From Candidatus Omnitrophota bacterium (GTDB lineage: Bacteria; Omnitrophota; JACPQZ01): a stretch of DNA of 6,511 nucleotides. Within the stretch, counting starts at the first letter, position 1; the number at the start of each line of letters is the position of its first letter. The translations under genes and the position numbers were made by a program. The stretch is taken from contig JACPQZ010000060.1 of the NCBI GenBank assembly GCA_016190205.1, forward strand, positions 1 through 6,511, written 5' to 3'. The notes beneath the pieces are model-generated. The model saw only the letters and a program-made list of their open reading frames with translations. It was not told the DNA's origin and did not search any database. This document shows positions 1-6,511 of this stretch, piece after piece.

Positions 1-25
1 AACTAGTTGTGACTAAAATTTTTAG

Positions 26-33
26 TAGGAGGT
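26..33 (+). promoter_or_regulatory. Strong Shine-Dalgarno for the first gene, with a long spacer
   Basis: TAGGAGGT at 26-33 is a near-perfect Shine-Dalgarno sequence. The nearest in-frame ATG is at 47, leaving a spacer of about 14 nt, longer than the usual 5-10. No usable ATG, GTG or TTG lies closer in that frame. The motif is flanked by two copies of TTTAGT (21-26 and 33-38). Both are complementary to ACTAAA at 12-17, so two alternative weak AT-only hairpins are possible. No convincing promoter can be assigned in the 46 bases available. Confidence 0.6.
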
Positions 34-46
34 TTAGTTTTCTGTT

Positions 47-727
47 ATGAAAGCTACTCTTGCATTAATGTCCTTAGCTGTCGTAGCAGGGCTTACGCTT
101 GGTGCTATTCTCTTGTTTTTGATATGGGCTCGGGATACAAAGCACTTTATAAGCCCCGAGCTATGTCGCTCGATAACTTCTCAGGTTGTCGGTGGCGCCA
201 TAGTAGCTTTTGTCGCTTTTAGTTTTTCTTGCTGGTTGTATATGCGTCAAGAAGATAACAGGTTGAGAGATGAAAGGTTAGAAGCCTTTGTGAGGATCCA
301 GAATGAAGTATCAGAAAATCGAATGCATCTCGATCATACTATAAAGCAAGGTAGGACTTTGATTAGAAAGCGTCTTTACACTTCCGCCTGGGAGGCGGGA
401 AAATACTATGCCGCTTTCAAAACACCCCACCTGTTGGACGGCTTGGCAATTTTATATGGGTATATTGAAAGATATAACTGGAATGTTGATTTCGTACGGT
501 TCCACGTTATGGAAAAAGGTCTTGTCAAGGAGCAGTTGAGCGAGGAATTTTGGAAGGGCTCTGAAAAATTGATGAGCGAGTTAGTTGTTTATCTAAAGGA
601 CTTTGAAAGTCTCACTCACCAGGAGGCTATTCGTTTGGGTGTTATGAGGCGAGAAAAGTACGATGAGAAGCGATTTGGGGAGTTTCAAGATAGGCCACAC
701 ATCCCGTTTATTGCAGACACCATATAA
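47..727 (+). CDS. Hypothetical protein with two N-terminal membrane helices and a cytoplasmic helical domain
   Basis: Function is not recognised. The 226-residue product starts with a hydrophobic segment (about residues 4-27) and has a second one at about 46-66, ending in CWLYMRQ. A charged, helix-forming cytoplasmic part follows (RQEDNRLRDERLEAF, about 67-81). The soluble domain has the order EVSEN (87-91), a TSAWEA block (112-117), then a Y-x-x-I-E-R-Y-N stretch (about 137-144). From memory, that order recurs in small uncharacterised bacterial membrane proteins; this was not checked by search. There is no catalytic motif or signal-peptidase site. The ATG at 47 follows a good Shine-Dalgarno. 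GC is near 40%, with frequent AGA, TTA and ATA codons, unlike the roughly 60% GC genes that follow, which suggests horizontal acquisition. It ends 17 nt before cysS in the same direction but has no evident functional link to it. Confidence 0.75.
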   Translation: MKATLALMSLAVVAGLTLGAILLFLIWARDTKHFISPELCRSITSQVVGGAIVAFVAFSFSCWLYMRQEDNRLRDERLEAFVRIQNEVSENRMHLDHTIKQGRTLIRKRLYTSAWEAGKYYAAFKTPHLLDGLAILYGYIERYNWNVDFVRFHVMEKGLVKEQLSEEFWKGSEKLMSELVVYLKDFESLTHQEAIRLGVMRREKYDEKRFGEFQDRPHIPFIADTI

Positions 728-744
728 GAACAGACCGTTTTCAA

Positions 745-2145
<1,401 letters not shown>

Positions 2146-2157
<12 letters not shown>

Positions 2158-2175
2158 AGCGTGAAGCGTGAAGCG
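2146..2175 (+). repeat. Tandem heptamer array, unit GTGAAGC (rotation AAGCGTG), 4.3 copies
   Basis: The sequence is exactly periodic at 7 bases from 2146 to 2175. Full GTGAAGC copies start at 2147, 2154, 2161 and 2168. The array covers the last three sense codons and TGA stop of cysS, the 10-nt gap, and the GTG start of tmk. Because 7 is not a multiple of 3, three copies read through every codon phase, and the unit yields TGA. Any + strand frame entering the array therefore terminates within 21 nt. The complementary strand (unit GCTTCAC) has no stop in any phase. No Shine-Dalgarno is visible in the array. Confidence 0.95.
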
Positions 2176-2800
2176 CAAAGGTAAATTCATCACTTTCGAG
2201 GGGCCGGAAGGGAGCGGGAAGAGCACCCAAATCCGCGCGCTCTCCCGGTTTCTAAAGGAGCAGGGCATCCGCTGTGTTGTGACGCGGGAGCCCGGCGGGA
2301 CGGAGATAGGCGAGGCCGTTCGCAGCGTTCTTCTCAAGGAGCGGCGCGCTCGCGTTCATCCCCATACAGAACTTTTCCTATATATGGCGGCCAGGGCGCA
2401 GCTCGTGCGGGAAGTTATTAGGCCGGAGCTTCTAAAGGGCCGATGGGTGCTATCGGACCGTTTTCTGGACGCATCGATTGCATACCAGGGTTACGGTCAT
2501 GGCCTCGCAGCGGGCTGGATTCGCAGCCTCGGCCGCGCGGCGACGGGCGGGTTGGTACCTGATATCACCTTTCTCTTGGATGTCGAAGCCGGCAGGGGGC
2601 TCAAGAGGGCGCGCCGCCTCAAGGGCCGCACGGACCGTATTGAGGCCAAACCCCTGGCCTTTCATAGGCGTGTACGGCGCGGATATCTTTCGCTGGCACG
2701 CCGGGAGCCCCGGCGCATCCGGGTGATACCGGCCGGTGATTCCAAAGCGCACGTTCAGAAAAGAATTCGCGACGAACTCCGCAGGTGGATGAGATGCTAG
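2168..2800 (+). CDS. tmk: Thymidylate kinase (dTMP kinase)
   Basis: Phosphorylates dTMP to dTDP with ATP in the cytoplasm, an essential step towards dTTP. The 210-residue length is standard. The P-loop GPEGSGKST is at 12-20, the substrate-binding TREPGGT at 39-45, and the DRF/SxAYQG block at 97-108. PDITFLLDV (131-139) is the usual core strand. The LID/base region contains GRTDRIE (153-159) followed by FHRRVRRGYL. The usual YQGxGRG reads YQGYGHG, with His111 in place of the common Arg. This is the only departure noted, and its effect is unknown. The start is GTG at 2168 in the last full heptamer of the array. An in-frame TGA at 2162-2164 excludes earlier starts, and KGKFITFEG is the usual family N-terminus. 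With no Shine-Dalgarno and a 10-nt gap from the cysS stop, coupled translation is likely. The stop TAG (2798-2800) touches the second heptamer array. Confidence 0.97.
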   Translation: MKRKGKFITFEGPEGSGKSTQIRALSRFLKEQGIRCVVTREPGGTEIGEAVRSVLLKERRARVHPHTELFLYMAARAQLVREVIRPELLKGRWVLSDRFLDASIAYQGYGHGLAAGWIRSLGRAATGGLVPDITFLLDVEAGRGLKRARRLKGRTDRIEAKPLAFHRRVRRGYLSLARREPRRIRVIPAGDSKAHVQKRIRDELRRWMRC

Positions 2801-2823
2801 CGACAAGCGACAAGCGACAAGCG
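2799..2823 (+). repeat. Tandem heptamer array, unit GCGACAA (rotation AAGCGAC), 3.6 copies
   Basis: Exact 7-base periodicity runs from 2799 to 2823, with full GCGACAA copies at 2800, 2807 and 2814. The first two bases of the array are the last two of the tmk TAG stop. The array fills most of the 32 nt between tmk and the likely holB start at 2833. Neither strand has a stop in any phase. If holB starts upstream (GTG 2785 or ATG 2794), the array is translated as ATSDKRQ. In the AAGCGNN rotation the unit shares five bases with the array at 2146-2175. Confidence 0.95.
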
Positions 2824-2832
2824 GCTGACGAA

Positions 2833-3849
2833 ATGGCTATCTCACTCAAGGATATTTACGGTCAATCAGAGATAATTGCGCAGTTGGAATCCGCCAGCCG
2901 GGCGGGGAGGCTCGCCCATGCCTATCTTTTTTGGGGCCCGGAGGGAGTGGGCAAGAGTACCCTGGCGCGGGCCGTCATCAAGGGGCTATTGTGCGATGAG
3001 GCAGGCGGGCTCGCGTCCTGCGGCTGTTGCCCATCCTGCCGCCAAGCTGAAGCAGGCTCCCATCCGGACGTCATGATTATAGAGCCGGAGAGCCCGGCAG
3101 GAGCGATCGGCATCGAGGCAGTCCGCGCTGTCCAGGCGCGCGCGTCGCTCAAGCCTTTCAGAGGAACCAAAAAGGTCGTCTTGGTGCGACGGGCGGATCT
3201 CATGACTCCAGAGGCGTCTCACGCGTTGCTCAAGTCTCTCGAGGAGCCGGACCCTGGCATGTACTGGATCCTCACGGCACGGCATCTTAGAGCGCTCCCG
3301 GCCACAGTCAGGAGCCGCACCCAACCCATAAGTGTGAGACCTCTTCCGGAGGAAGAGCTCGCGGCCATCCTGGGAGGGCGGGGCATGGGGGCCGGCGAGG
3401 CCCAGACATGTGCGCGGCTTGCGGAGGGCAGCGTGGGAAAGGCCCTGCGTCTGTGTGAAGCAGGCGAGGTCAAGTGGAAAAACCGCTGGATCGATTCGTT
3501 CCTCGTGGATAGGGAGCTTTTGGCCGGATCCTCCCGCCGGGCGCCGTGGCGAGAGCTCGAGAAGCTCGAGCGCGCGGAACTAGAGAAGTTTCTCGATCTT
3601 TTTGCGCAGTGGTTCCGGGACCTGTTGGTGTGTTCAGAGTCTGTAAAGGGGGTCTTTCCCCTCAACGGCGATCGTGAAGACGCGCTTCGATCTGAAAAGG
3701 CCCGGTACACGCACGAGGAGCTTATTCAGCTCATAGAGGTGGTGGCCGAAGGCAGAAATCTTCTGGATCGAAACGTAAATACGAAAGTCCTCATCGGGTG
3801 GCTCGAGCAGACGATTTCGGAGATCCTGTGCCCAAAAAGTTCTACCTAA
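2833..3849 (+). CDS. holB: DNA polymerase III delta prime subunit (clamp loader)
   Basis: AAA+ clamp-loader subunit that helps load the sliding clamp on primed DNA at the fork. Numbered from ATG 2833 it has 338 residues. The start MAISLKDIYGQ is a typical family start, followed by the HAYLFWGPEG block. Walker A GPEGVGKST (35-43) is intact, unlike the altered P-loop of E. coli delta prime. A four-Cys zinc site (C54, C63, C66, C69) has the C-x8-C-x2-C-x2-C spacing of E. coli HolB. ALLKSLEEP (131-139) is a hallmark, with His130 where Asn is usual. The SRC motif reads SRT (161-163), keeping the arginine finger but losing the Cys. The start is uncertain. In-frame GTG 2785 and ATG 2794 also exist, the latter preceded by AGGTGG (2783-2788), whereas 2833 lacks a Shine-Dalgarno. 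I prefer 2833 for homology and because upstream starts would translate the repeat array. A gamma/tau (DnaX) identity is less likely: those proteins are usually longer and have no such context with tmk. Confidence 0.93.
   Translation: MAISLKDIYGQSEIIAQLESASRAGRLAHAYLFWGPEGVGKSTLARAVIKGLLCDEAGGLASCGCCPSCRQAEAGSHPDVMIIEPESPAGAIGIEAVRAVQARASLKPFRGTKKVVLVRRADLMTPEASHALLKSLEEPDPGMYWILTARHLRALPATVRSRTQPISVRPLPEEELAAILGGRGMGAGEAQTCARLAEGSVGKALRLCEAGEVKWKNRWIDSFLVDRELLAGSSRRAPWRELEKLERAELEKFLDLFAQWFRDLLVCSESVKGVFPLNGDREDALRSEKARYTHEELIQLIEVVAEGRNLLDRNVNTKVLIGWLEQTISEILCPKSST
3819..3822 (+). promoter_or_regulatory. Shine-Dalgarno deciding the metG start
   Basis: GGAG at 3819-3822, inside the end of holB, lies 5 nt before GTG 3828. 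It favours this start over the in-frame GTG at 3798, which would add ten residues (ARADDFGDPV-like) not found at MetRS N-termini. Confidence 0.6.
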
Positions 3850-5384
3850 CTACGCCGCTTTATTACGTCAACGATGTCCCCCACATCGGCCACAGCTATA
3901 CGAATATCCTGGCTGACTGCGTGGCGCGTTTCAAGCGCCTGGAGGGCCGCGACGTTTTCTTTCTGACGGGGACGGATGAGCACGGGGAAAAGATAGCCCG
4001 GGCGGCGGAGGCGGCCGGCGAGACCCCCCAGGCCTTCGTGGACCGCATCTCTCCCCGGTTTCGGGAGCTCTGGGCCGCCTTGGGGGTGAGCCACGACGAT
4101 TTTATCCGCACGACTGAAGACCGGCATGTCCGTACCGTGGCGTGGGTGCTGGGGCGGCTTAAAGAGAGTGGAGACATCTATGCCGGCGAGTACGGGGGGT
4201 TTTACTGCACGCCGTGCGAGACCTTTTGGACCGAGGCGGAGCTTAAGGCCCAGCCGGGCGCCGGCTCCCGGCTTCTTTGTCCCTCTTGCGCGAGGCCCGT
4301 CGAACCCTTACGCGAAAAAAATTATTTCTTCCGCATGTCCAGATACCAGGCCGAGCTCGTGCGGCATATCGAGATGAATCCCGGATTCATCCGGCCCGAG
4401 GCGAGGCGGAACGAAATATTAAGTTTCCTGAAAGGGCCCCTGAATGACCTCTGCGTCGCGCGTCCCAAGAGCCGCTTGTCGTGGGGAATTCCCATTCCCT
4501 TTGATCCGTCCTATGTGACGTACGTGTGGGTGGATGCCCTCATTAATTACGTGAGCGCCTGCGGCCTTGGGTTGGACGAGGGGCGTTTTGGCAAGTGGTG
4601 GCCGGCCGATGTGCACCTGATCGGCAAGGATATCCTTCGGCATCATACCGTCATCTGGATTTCTCTCTTGATGGCGCTTAAGCTCCCGCTTCCTGCCACC
4701 GTCTTGGCCCATGGCTGGTGGACGGTGCGCGGTGAAAAGATGAGCAAGTCGAAAGGGAATGTCGTGGATCCGCATCGGGCAATAGAGGCGTGGGGCCGGG
4801 ATGCTTACCGCTATTTTCTCTTGCGCGAGGTCCCCCTCGGCCAGGACGGGGACTATTCGGAGACCGCCCTTTCGCAACGCTACCGGAATGACCTGGCGAA
4901 TGACTTCGGCAATCTCGTCAACCGGACGCTCTCCATGGTCCATCGCTATTTTGGGGGGCACATCCCGGACCCCAATCGAGCGGGGGGAGAAAGCCCGCTT
5001 AAAGGGCAGGCCCTTGAGCTGGGTCCCAGGGTCAGGGAGTGCATGGATCAATATCTGTTTAAAGAATCCCTCGAAGAGATCTGGAAGGTCGTGGAACGGG
5101 CCAACCGTTATGTGGAGGAAACCCGGCCCTGGGACCTGGCCAGGGAAAAACGCGAGGCGGAGCTGGGCCTTGTGCTTTACGGTTTGTGTGAGGTCGTGCG
5201 CATCTTGGGGGTTTTGACGGAACCCTTTCTCCCTGACACTGCGCGGGCTATCGACGTGATGCTGGGGGCTGACCTTAAAGTAGGGGGACGATGGGAGTCG
5301 GCGTGCCGGTGGGGAAGTGGCCGCCCAGGGCAGCGGCTTGGATCGCTTGCGATCCTGTTTCCACGTCGGGAAACGGACGGTTGA
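3828..5384 (+). CDS. metG: Methionyl-tRNA synthetase (MetRS), form without C-terminal tRNA-binding domain
   Basis: Cytoplasmic class I enzyme that charges initiator and elongator tRNA-Met. From GTG 3828 it has 518 residues, and PKKFYLTTPLYYVND is the expected start. HIGH (19-22) is intact, followed by LTGTDEHGEKI. The connective-peptide zinc knuckle has four cysteines in one knuckle (C127-x2-C130 and C151-x2-C154). WGIPIP (219-224) and YVWVDAL (232-238) line the active site, and KMSKS is at 304-308. The anticodon-binding helices carry N426 and the ETRPW block ending at W435. The protein stops soon after LFPRRE, the normal end of the short form, so the C-terminal dimerisation/tRNA-binding domain of E. 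coli MetRS is absent. The start overlaps holB by 22 nt, which suggests translational coupling. The last 110 nt overlap the convergent HD-GYP gene. A start at GTG 3798 is possible but less likely. Confidence 0.97.
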   Translation: MPKKFYLTTPLYYVNDVPHIGHSYTNILADCVARFKRLEGRDVFFLTGTDEHGEKIARAAEAAGETPQAFVDRISPRFRELWAALGVSHDDFIRTTEDRHVRTVAWVLGRLKESGDIYAGEYGGFYCTPCETFWTEAELKAQPGAGSRLLCPSCARPVEPLREKNYFFRMSRYQAELVRHIEMNPGFIRPEARRNEILSFLKGPLNDLCVARPKSRLSWGIPIPFDPSYVTYVWVDALINYVSACGLGLDEGRFGKWWPADVHLIGKDILRHHTVIWISLLMALKLPLPATVLAHGWWTVRGEKMSKSKGNVVDPHRAIEAWGRDAYRYFLLREVPLGQDGDYSETALSQRYRNDLANDFGNLVNRTLSMVHRYFGGHIPDPNRAGGESPLKGQALELGPRVRECMDQYLFKESLEEIWKVVERANRYVEETRPWDLAREKREAELGLVLYGLCEVVRILGVLTEPFLPDTARAIDVMLGADLKVGGRWESACRWGSGRPGQRLGSLAILFPRRETDG

Positions 5385-6492
5385 CGCCGGGAACACCCTT
5401 CTCCAGGGCTTGATTGAAGGCCTGGATCGCCTTAGGGTCAAACTGGGTGCCGCTGCAGCGGTTGAGCTCGCTAACGGCCCACTCGTGCTCCTGGGCCTTG
5501 TGGTAGGGCCGGTCCGTCGTGATGGCATCATAGGCGTCGGCGATCGACACGACGCGGGCCCCGACGTGTATCTGCTCCCCTTTAAGTCCGAAGGGGTAGC
5601 CGTGTCCGTCCCAGCGCTCGTGCTCCTGCTCAACGATGTCGGCCACCTCGCTTAAGAAGGAGAGCGGGCGGATGATCTTCGCCCCGATCAGGGGGTGGAG
5701 TTTCATTTCCTTCCATTCGTCTGCCGTGAGCTTCGCGGGCTTGTTGAGAACGGCATCGCGGATGCCGATCTTACCGATGTCGTGCAGGTGGCAGGCCTGG
5801 CGGATGATTTCGAGCTGCGGCTCCCAGAGTCCCATCTCGCGGGCGATGCAGGTGGAGATGTGCGAAACGCGCTCGGAGTGCTCTTTCGTATAAGGGTCCT
5901 TTGCCCACAGGGCCGAGGTGAAGGCGTTCATGACCTCCAGGTACACCTTCTGCAGGTCTTCATGCAGTTTCGCGTTGTGGAGGGCAATGGCCGCGAGCGA
6001 GGCGATGCCGTTTAAGACGTCCAGGTCCCCCTCGGTGAACGGCTTGCGGGAGCGTTTATTGTTGACATTGATGACGCCGAGGAGGGTATCTTTACAAATG
6101 AGGGGCGAAGAAAGAAGGGAATGCGTATAATATTTCTCCCGGTTGCGCCGCTCAAAGCGGGGATCGCGCTCGACGTCTGTGACGAGCAAGGGCTGGCGGT
6201 GCTTCGCCACCCAGCCGGAGATGTCCCGGCCGACGGGTATTTCGGTGTGCGCGACGATCGACGCCTCGAGTCCCTGCGCCATCATAATTCTTAGCGCGCT
6301 TTTTGCGTGATCCAGCATGAGGATCGAACAGATCTCGGCATTTAAGATGAGCAGGGTCTCGTCGCAGATGCGCTTTAGTACGACGTTGAGGTCCAGGGTT
6401 CCGGTGATCTCATGGCTCATTTTGAGGAGGGCCTTGAGATGACCGAGTTGATTCGGCAGTGGGACAGAGGTGCTCTGTTTTTTATGGGCCAT
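5275..6492 (-). CDS. GAF domain plus HD-GYP domain protein, probable cyclic-di-GMP phosphodiesterase
   Basis: Predicted cytoplasmic signalling enzyme. HD-GYP domains hydrolyse cyclic-di-GMP (some act on 3'3'-cGAMP), and the GAF domain probably senses a small ligand or redox state. There is no membrane segment. The 405-residue product has a helix (about 13-30), a GAF domain (about 31-172, with the core SSPLICKDTLLGVINVNNK at 128-146), a linker helix, then HD-GYP (about 178-366). Metal-site residues are present: His205, His237-Asp238 in HLHDIGKIGI, His266 (MKLHPLIGA), His291 and Asp319 (SIADAYDA). The GYP signature is RWDGHGYPFGLKG (293-305), followed by DRPYHKA. The usual HHE before it reads EHE (290-292), a substitution I recall in other GAF-HD-GYP proteins. 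Residues 370-405 are a Gly/Pro/Ala/Thr-rich tail beyond the fold, encoded opposite the end of metG. The ATG at 6492 is preceded by AGGGG. No diguanylate cyclase lies in the window, so the partner is unknown. Confidence 0.93.
   Translation of the reverse strand: MAHKKQSTSVPLPNQLGHLKALLKMSHEITGTLDLNVVLKRICDETLLILNAEICSILMLDHAKSALRIMMAQGLEASIVAHTEIPVGRDISGWVAKHRQPLLVTDVERDPRFERRNREKYYTHSLLSSPLICKDTLLGVINVNNKRSRKPFTEGDLDVLNGIASLAAIALHNAKLHEDLQKVYLEVMNAFTSALWAKDPYTKEHSERVSHISTCIAREMGLWEPQLEIIRQACHLHDIGKIGIRDAVLNKPAKLTADEWKEMKLHPLIGAKIIRPLSFLSEVADIVEQEHERWDGHGYPFGLKGEQIHVGARVVSIADAYDAITTDRPYHKAQEHEWAVSELNRCSGTQFDPKAIQAFNQALEKGVPGVNRPFPDVETGSQAIQAAALGGHFPTGTPTPIVPLL
5340..5355 (+). repeat. Perfect inverted repeat in the metG / HD-GYP overlap, possible weak terminator
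   Basis: GGATCGCTTGCGATCC is a perfect palindrome around TT. As RNA from the + strand it can form a six-pair stem closing a CUUG tetraloop, in the G(CUUG)C form known to be stable in rRNA. It is followed by TGTTTCC, a poor U-tract, so it would be only a weak intrinsic terminator for the metG transcript. It is coding on both strands: SLAI in metG and GSQAI (380-384) in the convergent gene. No other terminator is seen between these genes. Confidence 0.35.
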
Positions 6493-6494
6493 GT

Positions 6495-6507
6495 GGGGCT
6501 TACCCCT
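6495..6507 (-). promoter_or_regulatory. Shine-Dalgarno for the HD-GYP gene within a small GC hairpin
   Basis: On the minus strand AGGGG (6507-6503) lies 10 nt before the ATG. The same G4 run can pair with CCCC (6498-6495) across a four-base loop, TAAG. If formed, the hairpin would hide the ribosome site. A four-pair stem is short and may be chance. The window ends 19 nt upstream of the start, so no promoter can be judged. Confidence 0.4.
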
Positions 6508-6511
6508 GACG

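Noticed and set aside
3543-3575. Direct repeat of GCTCGAG in holB
   Set aside because: It follows from repeated Leu-Glu codons (RELEKLERAELEK) in a helical segment. It is coding, not an array.
3798-3827. Upstream GTG start for metG
   Set aside because: The added ten residues do not resemble MetRS, while GTG 3828 has a GGAG site at the right spacing.
4419-5633. A 404-codon open frame on the minus strand
   Set aside because: It runs antisense to metG and then out of frame through the HD-GYP gene. The product has no recognisable domain and a low-complexity Arg/Pro/Ser start.
6202-6207. Loss of catalytic activity in the HD-GYP protein from EHE in place of HHE
   Set aside because: I recall the same substitution in other GAF-HD-GYP proteins, and all other metal ligands and the GYP motif are present. 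(The EHE codons lie near 5617-5625.)

Overview
The window reads as a piece of chromosome from a GC-rich bacterium, probably uncultured. The phylum cannot be fixed from sequence alone. It carries four co-directional housekeeping genes in a tight row, one foreign-looking small membrane-protein gene at the left edge, and a signalling gene converging from the right. No phage, transposon, CRISPR or RNA gene is visible, and no stretch over 50 bases lacks a gene or regulatory sequence.

Layout. Positions 47-727 (+) encode a two-helix membrane protein of unknown function in DNA that is clearly AT-richer than the rest (35-43% GC in three hand-counted 60-base lines, against 52-73% in two lines of cysS). 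Then come cysS (745-2157, cysteinyl-tRNA synthetase), tmk (2168-2800, thymidylate kinase), holB (2833-3849, DNA polymerase III delta prime) and metG (3828-5384, methionyl-tRNA synthetase). The junctions are 10 nt, 32 nt and a 22-nt overlap, so one transcript is likely. On the minus strand, 6492-5275 encodes a GAF plus HD-GYP protein, probably a cyclic-di-GMP phosphodiesterase. Its 3' end overlaps the end of metG by 110 nt.

The four + strand genes supply two aminoacyl-tRNAs, dTDP for DNA synthesis and a clamp-loader subunit. Together they form a growth-linked translation and replication operon.

The most unusual structure is a pair of short tandem arrays with a 7-base period. One sits at the cysS/tmk junction (2146-2175, unit GTGAAGC) and one at the tmk/holB junction (2799-2823, unit GCGACAA). 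In the same rotation the units are AAGCGTG and AAGCGAC, so they share a five-base core and differ in the last two bases. Each array begins at or just before the stop codon of the upstream gene. The first array supplies both the cysS stop codon and the tmk start codon. These look like members of a heptamer repeat family placed at gene ends, and they are the best lead here.
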